Shown in pieces: positions 7,658 to 14,900 of a DNA stretch of 16,894 bases. The stretch lies in assembly GCA_937876055.1 (NCBI GenBank), contig CALEIW010000131.1, positions 1 to 16,894 of the forward strand, in the 5' to 3' direction. Within the stretch, counting starts at the first letter, position 1; every line of letters begins with the position of its first letter. The notes below the pieces were generated by a model. It ran no database searches, was not told where the DNA came from, and saw only the letters and a list, made by a program, of their open reading frames with translations. Both the position numbers and the translations under genes were made by a program. This stretch comes from an uncultured euryarchaeote. GTDB taxonomy: Archaea > Thermoplasmatota > Poseidoniia > Poseidoniales > Thalassarchaeaceae.

Positions 7658-8242
7658 ATGAGTGAGGGCCGCCTTGTCATCGATGTAATCGACAACGGCG
7701 GCCAATGGACACATCGAGAATGGCGTATGTTACGTTACATGGGAGTAGATACCCAAATTCTCGCCAACGACACACCGATCTCTGAACTTCGAAAATTAGA
7801 CGGATTGGTTCTTTCTGGCGGCGCCGCCCGCGTTGGATTAACAGGAGAGTTAGGAAATTGTGCGGCCTATCTTGAATTGGATATTCCGATTTTAGGGATC
7901 TGTGCCGGCCACCAATTCATGGCCGGACATTATGGTGGTCGAGCCGCTGAAGCCCCTGCGCCTGAGTTTGGTGCAGCAACAATCAATCTTATCGATGGAG
8001 GAGGGCCACTATTCGACGGAACTCCAGAATCTCAGACCGTTTGGGAGAGTCACAATGACGAGGTCACGGAATTGCCCGAAGGCTTCAGAATTACAGCTAG
8101 CAGCGAGTCCTGCGAAATTCAGGCTATGGAAAACTCAACATTGGACAGATTTGGACTTCAATTTCACCCAGAAGTGAATGACTCCGAGTATGGAGCAAAG
8201 ATATTCGAGAACTTCGTAGATATCTGCCGCAGGGCCCTTTAG
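7658..8242 (+). CDS. guaAA: GMP synthetase glutaminase subunit (class I amidotransferase)
   Basis: Hydrolyses glutamine and hands ammonia to the separate GuaAB subunit, which converts XMP to GMP. The split, two-gene form is typical of archaea. The 194-residue product starts MSEGRLVIDVIDNGGQW, matching the family's 'iyviDnGGQwtHr' N-terminus. LDGLVLSGGA carries the oxyanion glycines (about 48-56). The nucleophile is Cys82 in GICAGHQFM, and His170 and Glu172 in LQFHPEV complete the triad. The length fits the family (about 190). The frame is open upstream from about 7574, but the extra residues are hydrophobic filler with no family match. ATG 7658 has no clear Shine-Dalgarno. It is separated from the RpoP gene by only 14 nt. 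The ATPase subunit gene is not in the window. Confidence 0.95.
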   Translation: MSEGRLVIDVIDNGGQWTHREWRMLRYMGVDTQILANDTPISELRKLDGLVLSGGAARVGLTGELGNCAAYLELDIPILGICAGHQFMAGHYGGRAAEAPAPEFGAATINLIDGGGPLFDGTPESQTVWESHNDEVTELPEGFRITASSESCEIQAMENSTLDRFGLQFHPEVNDSEYGAKIFENFVDICRRAL

Positions 8243-8247
8243 GGCCC
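8232..8247 (+). terminator. GGGCCC-TTTA-GGGCCC hairpin over the guaAA stop
   Basis: Two copies of the palindrome GGGCCC separated by TTTA form a perfect 6-bp GC hairpin. The guaAA stop codon (TAG 8240-8242) spans the loop and the first base of the right arm, and AATTT follows. It could attenuate transcription or set the junction between guaAA and the next gene. Without a proper T-tract, and with a gene only 9 nt downstream, a true terminator is doubtful. Confidence 0.3.
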
Positions 8248-8256
8248 AATTTCCCG

Positions 8257-8565
8257 ATGAGCAGATTGAAGAAGGGCTGGTTGGTCGCCGGCCCGATGGC
8301 GAACAGGCTTACACTCTACAAGTGCCGCTCCTGCAACCGCACAGACAGGAAGGCGTACGACCCAGACGGTAACGTATCTTGCAATCACTGCAACTCCCCA
8401 ATGGACTCTCTAGAACCACGATACAAGTGTGTTCGCTGTGGACACATTGAGTGGATAGAAGTAGGAACAGTCGGTAAGTCCTGCCACAAATGTGGCTACC
8501 GAATTTTCGTCAAGCCGCGAAAGGAAGGAACCGACCGTGGCTACAAGATTCTGAAAGCGCGCTGA
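8257..8565 (+). CDS. rpoP: RNA polymerase subunit P (Rpb12-like) with an extra N-terminal zinc ribbon
   Basis: The last ~47 of 102 residues match archaeal RpoP, the small zinc-ribbon subunit of RNA polymerase at the Rpb3/Rpb10-side assembly platform. The match comprises YKCVRCG (Cys58, Cys61), SCHKCGYRIFVKPR (Cys76, Cys79) and the typical ending YKILKAR. RpoP proteins are usually only about 45-50 residues. Here the N-terminal half holds a second C4 ribbon: YKCRSC (Cys23, Cys26) and SCNHC (Cys42, Cys45). The upstream ribbon could be a duplication of RpoP or a captured L37Ae-like ribbon, since rpl37ae often precedes rpoP in archaea. The first residues, MSRLKKGW, may not be translated: ATG 8296 (MANRLTLYKC) is an equally good start and still keeps both ribbons. 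It lies 14 nt after guaAA. Confidence 0.75.
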   Translation: MSRLKKGWLVAGPMANRLTLYKCRSCNRTDRKAYDPDGNVSCNHCNSPMDSLEPRYKCVRCGHIEWIEVGTVGKSCHKCGYRIFVKPRKEGTDRGYKILKAR

Positions 8566-8629
8566 ATACACATTCTTCCTGTGGAAGTAATGGCGCGGAG
8601 TTCAAGACCCGCCTAATTCACGCTGATAC

Positions 8630-9769
8630 GTGGCGAGTTGGCTGAGTACACATGCTCCGCGTAGTTTCAATGACTTAGCAGTCCCGACAAACGTCCGTGA
8701 AGCACTGAGGGGCGTCAGTTTGTCCCCTGAACCTCCACACCTCCTGATTACAGGGCCAGCAGGAGTTGGAAAAACAGCCTCCTGGCGATTGGTAGCGCGC
8801 CAGATGCTAGGCCCAGGGTGGAAATCTACCACACATATCTTGCAAGCCCGAGACTTAATGCGAACCCGTGGTGCAATGGCTAAGTTTGAGGAATTCCTTA
8901 GGCCAAGTGGAGCGGGCTCCACTGATACATTGGCCGGCCGTATGAGTCTAGATGCCTACGATCGCGGCATCATTTCAGCCTCAGAAGGAGATGTAGCACC
9001 GGCTGGAGCCGAATTAGAAATCGAGCCGGGTAGAATTCCTGTTAGCCGATTATTGGTGATTGAAGACGCCGACCATCTTGGGGGAATTAGACAAGCATAC
9101 CTTCGCCGAATGATGGAAACGGTAGGAGTGGCTAGTAGATTCATCCTTGTCGCTAGAGCTCCTTCACGTCTTATCGACGCAATCCGTTCTCGAACCCAAA
9201 TGATTCGCATCCCTTCTACAGAAAGAGAGGTTGCAATCAATACAATGCAATCAATTGCCAAATCAGAAAAATTCTCTGTAGATGAAGGCGTACTAGGTGA
9301 TTTGGTGTATGTAGCTGAGGGTAATTTACGAAAAGCCCTATTCACGTTAGAGATGTTAAACGCACGGGACTTGACAGACGACAGGTCCGCAGTACATCGT
9401 TTGGTCCAGGCAACAACATTGCAAGCGGGAAGACATCTTCTGGAACTTGCGCTACGCGGCCGCGTTGTTGAATGGAGATGGGAGAATGTTAGAGGACGCC
9501 GTTCCAAGGTTTTGGGCGGCGCAATAGCGGAGATTGATCGCTTGATGAACGACCATGGATTGGACGCTGACGATATTATTTCTCAACTTCATGATGTCCT
9601 CGTCGGCCGCCGCCTTTCACTTCCCGACGAACTACGCTCAGAGTTACTTTCTGCATTGGCGGTTTGCGATACTCAGATTCGTAGCACAATGCACGCCAGA
9701 ATCCCCTTCGAGAATTTTCTACACAAGGCCGCAACGTCTGGCAGAAAGCACGGCCTAGCCTTTGGTTAA
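8630..9769 (+). CDS. RFC-type clamp-loader ATPase, divergent small-subunit paralogue
   Basis: An AAA+ protein of 379 residues from GTG 8630 (an in-frame TGA two codons upstream excludes a longer start). The N-terminus WLSTHAPRSFNDL corresponds to the RFC 'W..KYRP..l.dl' motif. PHLLITGPAGVGKTASW contains the Walker A (42-49). Walker B is LLVIEDADHL (143-150), the C-terminal arm of the AAA+ core has IRSRTQMIRI (SRC box as SRT, 187-189), and GNLRKAL is sensor 2 (Arg234). The expected sensor-1 Asn is replaced (FILVARAPSR), and DEAD reads EDAD. About 96 residues separate Walker A and B, longer than ordinary archaeal RfcS as I recall it, which is reminiscent of eukaryotic RFC3/yeast Rfc5-type subunits. 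It is probably a non-canonical subunit that loads the PCNA clamp with partners encoded elsewhere. The tRNA-Arg 3' end follows the stop directly. Confidence 0.82.
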   Translation: MASWLSTHAPRSFNDLAVPTNVREALRGVSLSPEPPHLLITGPAGVGKTASWRLVARQMLGPGWKSTTHILQARDLMRTRGAMAKFEEFLRPSGAGSTDTLAGRMSLDAYDRGIISASEGDVAPAGAELEIEPGRIPVSRLLVIEDADHLGGIRQAYLRRMMETVGVASRFILVARAPSRLIDAIRSRTQMIRIPSTEREVAINTMQSIAKSEKFSVDEGVLGDLVYVAEGNLRKALFTLEMLNARDLTDDRSAVHRLVQATTLQAGRHLLELALRGRVVEWRWENVRGRRSKVLGGAIAEIDRLMNDHGLDADDIISQLHDVLVGRRLSLPDELRSELLSALAVCDTQIRSTMHARIPFENFLHKAATSGRKHGLAFG

Positions 9770-9847
9770 TGGCGGGCGCGGCAGGATTCGAACCCGCGGT
9801 CCCTGGCTTAGGAGGCCAGTGCATTATCCAGGCTATGCTACACGCCC
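9770..9847 (-). tRNA. tRNA-Arg (anticodon CCU), CCA encoded
   Basis: On the minus strand the acceptor GGGCGTG pairs with CGCGCCC (one G-U), followed by discriminator G and an encoded CCA at 9772-9770. The anticodon stem is CTGGC/GCCAG with loop CTCCTAA. The anticodon is CCT, with its complement at 9810-9812. The T stem is GCGGG/CCTGC with loop TTCGAAT. No intron is seen. It begins on the base after the TAA of the plus-strand RFC-like gene, mirroring the arrangement of the tRNA-Asp. Confidence 0.97.
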
Positions 9848-9953
9848 ACTCCGCCGACCGCATCCTCCTCAAGAACTCTAAGGGTCTCAAAATCACCACC
9901 TTGACCCCAAAATCGAGCCGAGAGAATCAAGCCATGTTCGATGTCGGACATAC

Positions 9954-11417
9954 ATGGCGGGTGAGCGCAGCCTCCCAACTCCTTACGCAAAGGAGAGCGA
10001 CCGTCAGGTGCAACAAGAGCAGGCACTGAGCCTGAGAGTTAAGGCTAGGGACGCAGGTAGGAGGTTCTGGGTAAGGATTGCCACAAGTAGACTCCAACCA
10101 CAGTTGCGTACCTTGTTATCTCTGATTGCCCCTATTACGACCGCTCTGCTGCTTATTCGATGGGAGTATGCTTCATTTCCACTAGCAATCGCGCTTCATG
10201 TTGCACTAAGCCTTAGCCTAATTCCTGCCTTATTCGCCGCATCTTTCGCTCGAATGTCTGCTAGAGATAGACTCCGCTTACGAGCAGTAGGCTTCCGCTC
10301 GATGAATTCCTATCCTGGCGTTGAACGTATCCTAAACACACTAGATGAGAGAAGAATCAGAGAGAGAGTAAGAGTTTCCTGTAGCATTCTTGCAACTGTT
10401 GCACTCGCTTCACTATGGAATCTAGATGCAGGGGAGACTCTGAGCTCGTTAGTTTTGGGGGCCTGTATCGCGCTGTCTGTAATTTCGGCTTTCAATACTC
10501 AACAACTAGAGACATCGATTCCAATGCGTTCGAATTCTTTCCCCCTTCTATCTTTGCACGCTCCAACACTACACGATAGTACACTTGACCGAGTATTGTC
10601 TGATCTGGTAGGCGCGCATCTAGACCCCGAAACTGCCAGTCATTGGGATATTTGGATAAATTCTCTAATCGATGATGTTCGAAGTGATCAAACCCCTGAA
10701 TCAGCAGTCGAGCACCTGCTTGAAGCAATCCACCTAGAACACCTAGGTTTGCTCGATGAAGAGGGTCTACTAAGCGAAACACGTAGAGTCTTCAAAGTCT
10801 CAGCAATCGATGGGCTTTTCTCATCAACTTCCAAGTTCAATATGACAACTCTCAGGCGCCTCCTTGCCCATACTAGGGCTTGGCAACCCGGCCTTTTCCG
10901 ACTAACTGATCGATTACAAGATTCAGTCATTAGAGGCGACCCGAGCCTCACCGAGGAATCTTGGAGACTGGATCTTGACTTACCCCCTCGGTGTGGTCAG
11001 GGGCAAGGGAATCTATTCGTGATGATTCACAATCACTCCGGCAAGAATCAGTCAATTGAAGTCGACATACTAGCAGCCGAAGGAGAGCCTGAACTTCAGA
11101 CACTTCGAGTCTTTACCAAATCCTCAGATCAACCCAATTCACCAATTCCTCTTGGTAACCAAAGAGGCGAATTAACAGAATCCTTTGGTCGCCTTCTTGC
11201 CGACTCAACGGTACTCTGGATAGGCTTGGCGTGGCCCGATTCCATATCTGGGCCACACCCAGTACAAGTCACCTTGAGAAATGAAGAAGGAGAGACGATT
11301 GAATCAATTGTAGTAACCACCATACTTTCATCCGGAGTTCAGGCAGAAAGCATGGGTCATAGAATGGCAGATGCCGCATCCGAGGTGCGAAGAATCGCCC
11401 TCGCCCTTGCAGATTAA
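9954..11417 (+). CDS. Unknown membrane protein, 487 residues
   Basis: I do not recognise a family. The N-terminal ~45 residues are basic and cytosol-like (RLKARDAG type composition). Four membrane helices are visible, at about residues 50-70, 73-97, 142-157 and 162-182. The pairs are separated by a charged loop (MSARDRLRLRAVGF to ERRIRERVRV). The remaining ~300 residues are soluble and acidic. The last part (from about 355) is beta-rich and looks like an immunoglobulin-like domain: WRLDLDLPPRCGQGQGNLFVM, then VQVTLRNEEGETIESIVVTT. ATG 9954 is the first start after the tRNA-Arg region and has no clear Shine-Dalgarno. A GC hairpin follows the stop. The gene stands alone in its orientation block. 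Role unknown; the existence of the gene is well supported by its length and composition. Confidence 0.8.
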   Translation: MAGERSLPTPYAKESDRQVQQEQALSLRVKARDAGRRFWVRIATSRLQPQLRTLLSLIAPITTALLLIRWEYASFPLAIALHVALSLSLIPALFAASFARMSARDRLRLRAVGFRSMNSYPGVERILNTLDERRIRERVRVSCSILATVALASLWNLDAGETLSSLVLGACIALSVISAFNTQQLETSIPMRSNSFPLLSLHAPTLHDSTLDRVLSDLVGAHLDPETASHWDIWINSLIDDVRSDQTPESAVEHLLEAIHLEHLGLLDEEGLLSETRRVFKVSAIDGLFSSTSKFNMTTLRRLLAHTRAWQPGLFRLTDRLQDSVIRGDPSLTEESWRLDLDLPPRCGQGQGNLFVMIHNHSGKNQSIEVDILAAEGEPELQTLRVFTKSSDQPNSPIPLGNQRGELTESFGRLLADSTVLWIGLAWPDSISGPHPVQVTLRNEEGETIESIVVTTILSSGVQAESMGHRMADAASEVRRIALALAD

Positions 11418-11426
11418 GGGCAATTT

Positions 11427-11443
11427 TCGGGGCGAAGCCCCGA
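11427..11443 (+). terminator. GC-rich hairpin downstream of the 487-residue gene
   Basis: CGGGGC-GAA-GCCCCG plus a flanking T-A pair makes a 7-bp stem with a 3-nt loop, 10 bp after the TAA. It sits in the 71-bp gap before the flavoprotein gene. There is no T-run, so it may be an RNA 3'-end stabiliser or an attenuator rather than a classical terminator. Confidence 0.4.
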
Positions 11444-11488
11444 GCGTCATCTTCATGTCGCGAACACGATTCGCCTAAGACGAGAACC

Positions 11489-12919
11489 ATGGAGTCTTGG
11501 GATCTAGTCATCGTCGGCTCGGGCCCTGCCGCCCTAAGAGCCGCCATTGCAGCAGCCGATGCTGGAACAACACCTCTACTTCTAGAATCCTCAGGAATTG
11601 GCGCAGGAACGGCGGGTACAGATCTAGCCGGACTTGCAGTATCTATAGACGAAGTTAGCTCATCCGGACATCGAGATGACACAATTTCTGCAGGCGGCGA
11701 ATCCACCGACAAGGTCGCCGCCGCAAGGGTTTGTGGAGAATCTCTCAGCGTTCTTGCAGAATTGGAAAGGTGGGGATTGGTTCTTCGCCGCCGAGAAGGA
11801 GGACTACCTCATGCGGCTCAGGTTGCGGGACACAGCATGCCGAGAATGACCGGCTGTGGAGATGCGACCGGACGAAATATCACCCGTATTTTAGAAGAAC
11901 AGGCGATGAAGCGAGGGGTTGTTCGCCGTTCAGATGTCCAAGTCATGTCGTTGGTAATGGACGGAAAGCAAGTTAGAGGTCTAACCGCGTACGATACAAA
12001 CTCTGGCCAAGTGATTGGAATTCAAGCCAAGGCTGTAGTTCTCGCTACTACTGGCCATCAAGGAATTTGGTCGAGCCCATCAGATGGAGCAGGATTGGGC
12101 TCGGCACTGATAGCCTCGGCAGGCCTGACCTTAGCTGGGATGGCAAACAACCCAACACACCCACTGACTGTAAGAGGTACAGACCTCAACATAACACTCG
12201 ATGTATTAGGCTCAGGAGGCAGAGTCAGAAAATCTAGCGGAGAGGACGTTGACCCGAGCGAAGTCGGCGAGGACGATTGCATTCTAGATTTGAGAAGTTT
12301 GGAATCTGATGCCGAGACTTGGTTCTCCAACACACGAAATAGAGTCAAGGACAGAACAGGCCTCGATATTTCTCGCGAGGTTATCCCAATTACAACGAGC
12401 ATTGCAACAACTACCGGAGGAGCTCCTGTAGACGAGCATGGACGAATAACCTTCTCCAAAGGTAAAAAGTGGGCCACTGGACTCTATGCAGCCGGACGCT
12501 CTGCAAACAACGGGATGCACGGAGAGGGTATGTTGGCAGGCAACCTAATCCTCGATGATTTAGTTGGCGGAAATCATGCTGGAAGCCACGCTGGAACCTG
12601 GGCCAAAGAAGCAGCATTTGGCGGCTCAAATTTAGTTGAGAAAGCAGTTGAAAAATCCTCCAAGAAGTTGGAATCTCTAAAGTCAGGAGATGGGGCTTCG
12701 GTGGGGCAAGTCTCAGCAACTTTAGCCACAGTAATGTCTTCTTGCACGAACGGATCTAGAGACGAATCCTCTCTCAAAGCTGCCGCCGATGCAATTGCTG
12801 ATATGAAGAAAAACGGAATCAAAGTAACCGATCAATCAAGCGTGATGAACACCGAGATGTGCTCGGCTTTGAACCTTCAAGGAATGCTAACTTTGGCAGA
12901 GCAGATTACAAAATCTTGA
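11489..12919 (+). CDS. Fumarate reductase/succinate dehydrogenase/NadB-fold flavoprotein with altered active site
   Basis: The 476-residue product has an N-terminal FAD-binding Rossmann loop (DLVIVGSGPAALRAAIAAADAG, Gly10-x-Gly12), HRDDTISAGG (61-70) and VLATTGH (184-190). The lower half follows fumarate reductase: ILDLRSL (265-271), VIPITTSIATTTGG, and GLYAAGRSANNGMHGEGMLAGN (about 331-352). Family members shift electrons between FAD and dicarboxylates. Here the residues that bind and protonate the substrate in the family are replaced: the HYTMGG His is Ala306, the HGANR Arg is Met348, and the RGEGG Arg is Leu240. The first segment also lacks the His that carries covalent FAD, so the FAD is probably bound noncovalently, as in aspartate oxidase. 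The flavin site seems intact, so another acceptor is likely. No iron-sulfur or membrane-anchor subunit genes are adjacent. The HIT gene follows by 9 bp. Confidence 0.8.
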   Translation: MESWDLVIVGSGPAALRAAIAAADAGTTPLLLESSGIGAGTAGTDLAGLAVSIDEVSSSGHRDDTISAGGESTDKVAAARVCGESLSVLAELERWGLVLRRREGGLPHAAQVAGHSMPRMTGCGDATGRNITRILEEQAMKRGVVRRSDVQVMSLVMDGKQVRGLTAYDTNSGQVIGIQAKAVVLATTGHQGIWSSPSDGAGLGSALIASAGLTLAGMANNPTHPLTVRGTDLNITLDVLGSGGRVRKSSGEDVDPSEVGEDDCILDLRSLESDAETWFSNTRNRVKDRTGLDISREVIPITTSIATTTGGAPVDEHGRITFSKGKKWATGLYAAGRSANNGMHGEGMLAGNLILDDLVGGNHAGSHAGTWAKEAAFGGSNLVEKAVEKSSKKLESLKSGDGASVGQVSATLATVMSSCTNGSRDESSLKAAADAIADMKKNGIKVTDQSSVMNTEMCSALNLQGMLTLAEQITKS

Positions 12920-12928
12920 GGACTTAAA

Positions 12929-13348
12929 ATGAGTGAAGAACCAACAATCTTCACTCGAATCATCAACGGCGAATTACCCTGCCACAAGGTGTATGAAGAC
13001 GAACACATCATCGCGTTTCTAGACATTCAACCTCTAACAAGGGGACATACATTGGTTATTCCAAAGGAACCAGCACCTTCCATGGACCAATTGAGTTTAG
13101 ATTCCGCCGCCGCTCTTGGCAGGGCTTTACCGATAGTAAGCAGCGCAGTACTCAAGGCGACCGGAGCCACAGCGTACAACCTAATCCAAAACAATGGACA
13201 TGAGGCAGGAATGTCAATCGCCCACGTTCATATTCACATCATACCACGATATCCAGACTCAACTCACTCTTTCCTTTGGAAATATGGAAAGATAGACCAT
13301 GACGACGCAAAAACTCTCGCTGAAAGCATATCAGTGGCCACAGAGTAG
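12929..13348 (+). CDS. HIT-family nucleotide hydrolase/transferase
   Basis: The 139-residue product carries the defining HxHxH-type motif AHVHIHIIPR (His99, His101, His103). The family N-terminal block is intact (IINGELPCHKVYEDE, IIAFLDIQPLTRGHTLVIPK), and the nucleotide-binding NLIQNNGHEAGMSIAH precedes the histidines. HIT proteins hydrolyse nucleoside phosphoramidates, dinucleoside polyphosphates or AMP esters; which one applies is not readable here. The length is that of the Hint/Ap4A-hydrolase branch. ATG 12929 is preceded by GAGGA (12918-12922, 6 nt spacer), which overlaps the stop of the flavoprotein gene, so the two are probably translated from one mRNA. The 3' end may overlap an alternative start of the acyltransferase. 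Confidence 0.93.
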   Translation: MSEEPTIFTRIINGELPCHKVYEDEHIIAFLDIQPLTRGHTLVIPKEPAPSMDQLSLDSAAALGRALPIVSSAVLKATGATAYNLIQNNGHEAGMSIAHVHIHIIPRYPDSTHSFLWKYGKIDHDDAKTLAESISVATE

Positions 13349-13388
13349 AATCGGTGTATTCTCAACCCCTTGCATCCTCCGAAGCCCC

Positions 13389-14879
13389 GTGTCGGACTCA
13401 GAAGGCGCGCCTGAGATACTCCCTGAGTTGTCAGAAAGCGCAACTAGATTGAAGCGAGATAAACTGACTCGAGTCCCTTACAATCACGAAGGAAAGCATC
13501 CTGGAAAGAGGTGGGCTCAACTAGCACTAGATTTGATGTTTGAATTGGGTAATAAGGCGATTTTCAGAAGATATGATGCCGATCCAACCCCTCCTGCAGA
13601 TGGTGGTGCGATATATGTCGCAACCCACATCAATGGTCTAATTGACCCGATGGTAATTGTTCGGGCACAAAATAAGCGAGTCATTTCACTTGGTCGTCAT
13701 GATTTGACCACCCGCCCAGTAATCGGATGGTGGTCGAGAAGATTTGGGACCCAACCGGTTCTCCGTCGAGCAGAAGTAGAGGCCGGAGTTGTAGATGCCG
13801 ATTTTGCTAGATACATCAACGACAGAGGTATGTTGACAGTGGCCTCTTGTATAGCGACAGGACATTCGGCAGTTGTGATGCCAGAGGGCAAATCACACCA
13901 AGACAGCAAACTCCATGCATTACGAACAGGATCTTCACGCGCTGCTCTGGCTTCTGCCGCTATTGCAGACGAGAAGGGTTTACCTGCACCAGTAATCCAA
14001 ACCGTTGGTTTACATTGGCGAACTCATCATTGGCTTCGTACCGACAATTATGTTGAGTTCGGCGAATCGATTGAGATACCATCGACGTATTCACCCCAAG
14101 ACCGCGCTCGTCTAGTTTCCGGGGAATGGGTCGAATCAAGTTATGAAGACACCAGAGAATTACGCGATCGAATATTCGACACACTCTCCCCCATGACCCC
14201 TGATGCCCCAGATTGGGAAACTTACCGTTCATGGAAATTATTGGCTCACATTGGAGCTAACAAAGCCAACGCTCCTCTGCGAACACTGGCCGAAGAAGTC
14301 CGAGCTACTAGAGAGGTAAGAGAAAGCATTGGTAGAGACGAAAATAATCCAATGATAGACCAAGCCAAAGAAGCCGCAGAACTCCTCCACAAGAATGACT
14401 TGTATGCTACATCTCTAGATTCATCAAATCGCTTGCGAGGAAAATCAATTTCTGAACATCTCTTAGGGCTTCTCGGCTTAATTCTGATAATTTCCACTTT
14501 ACCAATAACGCTGCCATCATCGGGGCCACAGTGGGGTCTTGCAAAATACATGGCCGAAGGTAGTGACGAGGGATTGGACTCTCGTACGACTTACTTCATG
14601 CTTGCAGGAATGTTTTCACCGATATTTTTCTGGCCCCCTGTGGCATTATTGGGTACCTATCTGTACGCGGGTTTATCGGTGCAATTAGTGACTTTATACA
14701 CTTTCATTTTACTCATGCTCAGCTTCTATCTGGCTGCCTCAATCGCATTAACCGGCTATGATTTGTGGTCCGACTCTGTAACAGCATCTCGCCGTGTGAA
14801 ATTGAGTAAGAGCAGTGAGGGAGAAAGATTTCACGAACTCGTTGAAAATATCTCTTCTAGACTCGGCGCTCTCAAATAG
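13389..14879 (+). CDS. GPAT-like (PlsC/LPLAT superfamily) membrane acyltransferase
   Basis: The product has 496 residues from GTG 13389. YVATHINGLIDPMVI (about 76-90) is the catalytic block, with H-x5-D rather than the bacterial PlsC H-x4-D spacing. This matches the HANQFVD-type block of Gpt2/Sct1 glycerol-3-phosphate acyltransferases. VVMPEGKSHQDSKLHALRTG (about 162-181) fits the 'FPEG.SHd...L.p.k.G' substrate-binding block. C-terminal hydrophobic segments at about 355-376, 402-427 and 429-455 anchor it in the membrane. It would transfer a fatty acyl group to a glycerol phosphate or lysolipid, which is unexpected beside archaeal ether lipids. An ATG at 13299 would add 30 residues and overlap the HIT gene by 50 bp; neither start has a clear Shine-Dalgarno. 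Acyltransferase identity is good, substrate inferred. Confidence 0.82.
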   Translation: MSDSEGAPEILPELSESATRLKRDKLTRVPYNHEGKHPGKRWAQLALDLMFELGNKAIFRRYDADPTPPADGGAIYVATHINGLIDPMVIVRAQNKRVISLGRHDLTTRPVIGWWSRRFGTQPVLRRAEVEAGVVDADFARYINDRGMLTVASCIATGHSAVVMPEGKSHQDSKLHALRTGSSRAALASAAIADEKGLPAPVIQTVGLHWRTHHWLRTDNYVEFGESIEIPSTYSPQDRARLVSGEWVESSYEDTRELRDRIFDTLSPMTPDAPDWETYRSWKLLAHIGANKANAPLRTLAEEVRATREVRESIGRDENNPMIDQAKEAAELLHKNDLYATSLDSSNRLRGKSISEHLLGLLGLILIISTLPITLPSSGPQWGLAKYMAEGSDEGLDSRTTYFMLAGMFSPIFFWPPVALLGTYLYAGLSVQLVTLYTFILLMLSFYLAASIALTGYDLWSDSVTASRRVKLSKSSEGERFHELVENISSRLGALK

Positions 14880-14900
14880 GACTGCCAATAGCCGACATTG

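Noticed and set aside
7444..7695. Minus-strand open frame across tRNA-Asp
   Set aside because: It consists largely of tRNA and guaAA antisense sequence; no protein similarity.
8575..8587. CTTCC-TGT-GGAAG stem between rpoP and the RFC-like gene
   Set aside because: Only 5 bp with no T-run; likely chance in a short gap.
9769..10029. Plus-strand open frame starting at the end of the RFC-like gene
   Set aside because: It reads through the tRNA-Arg gene and into the membrane-protein gene in another frame.
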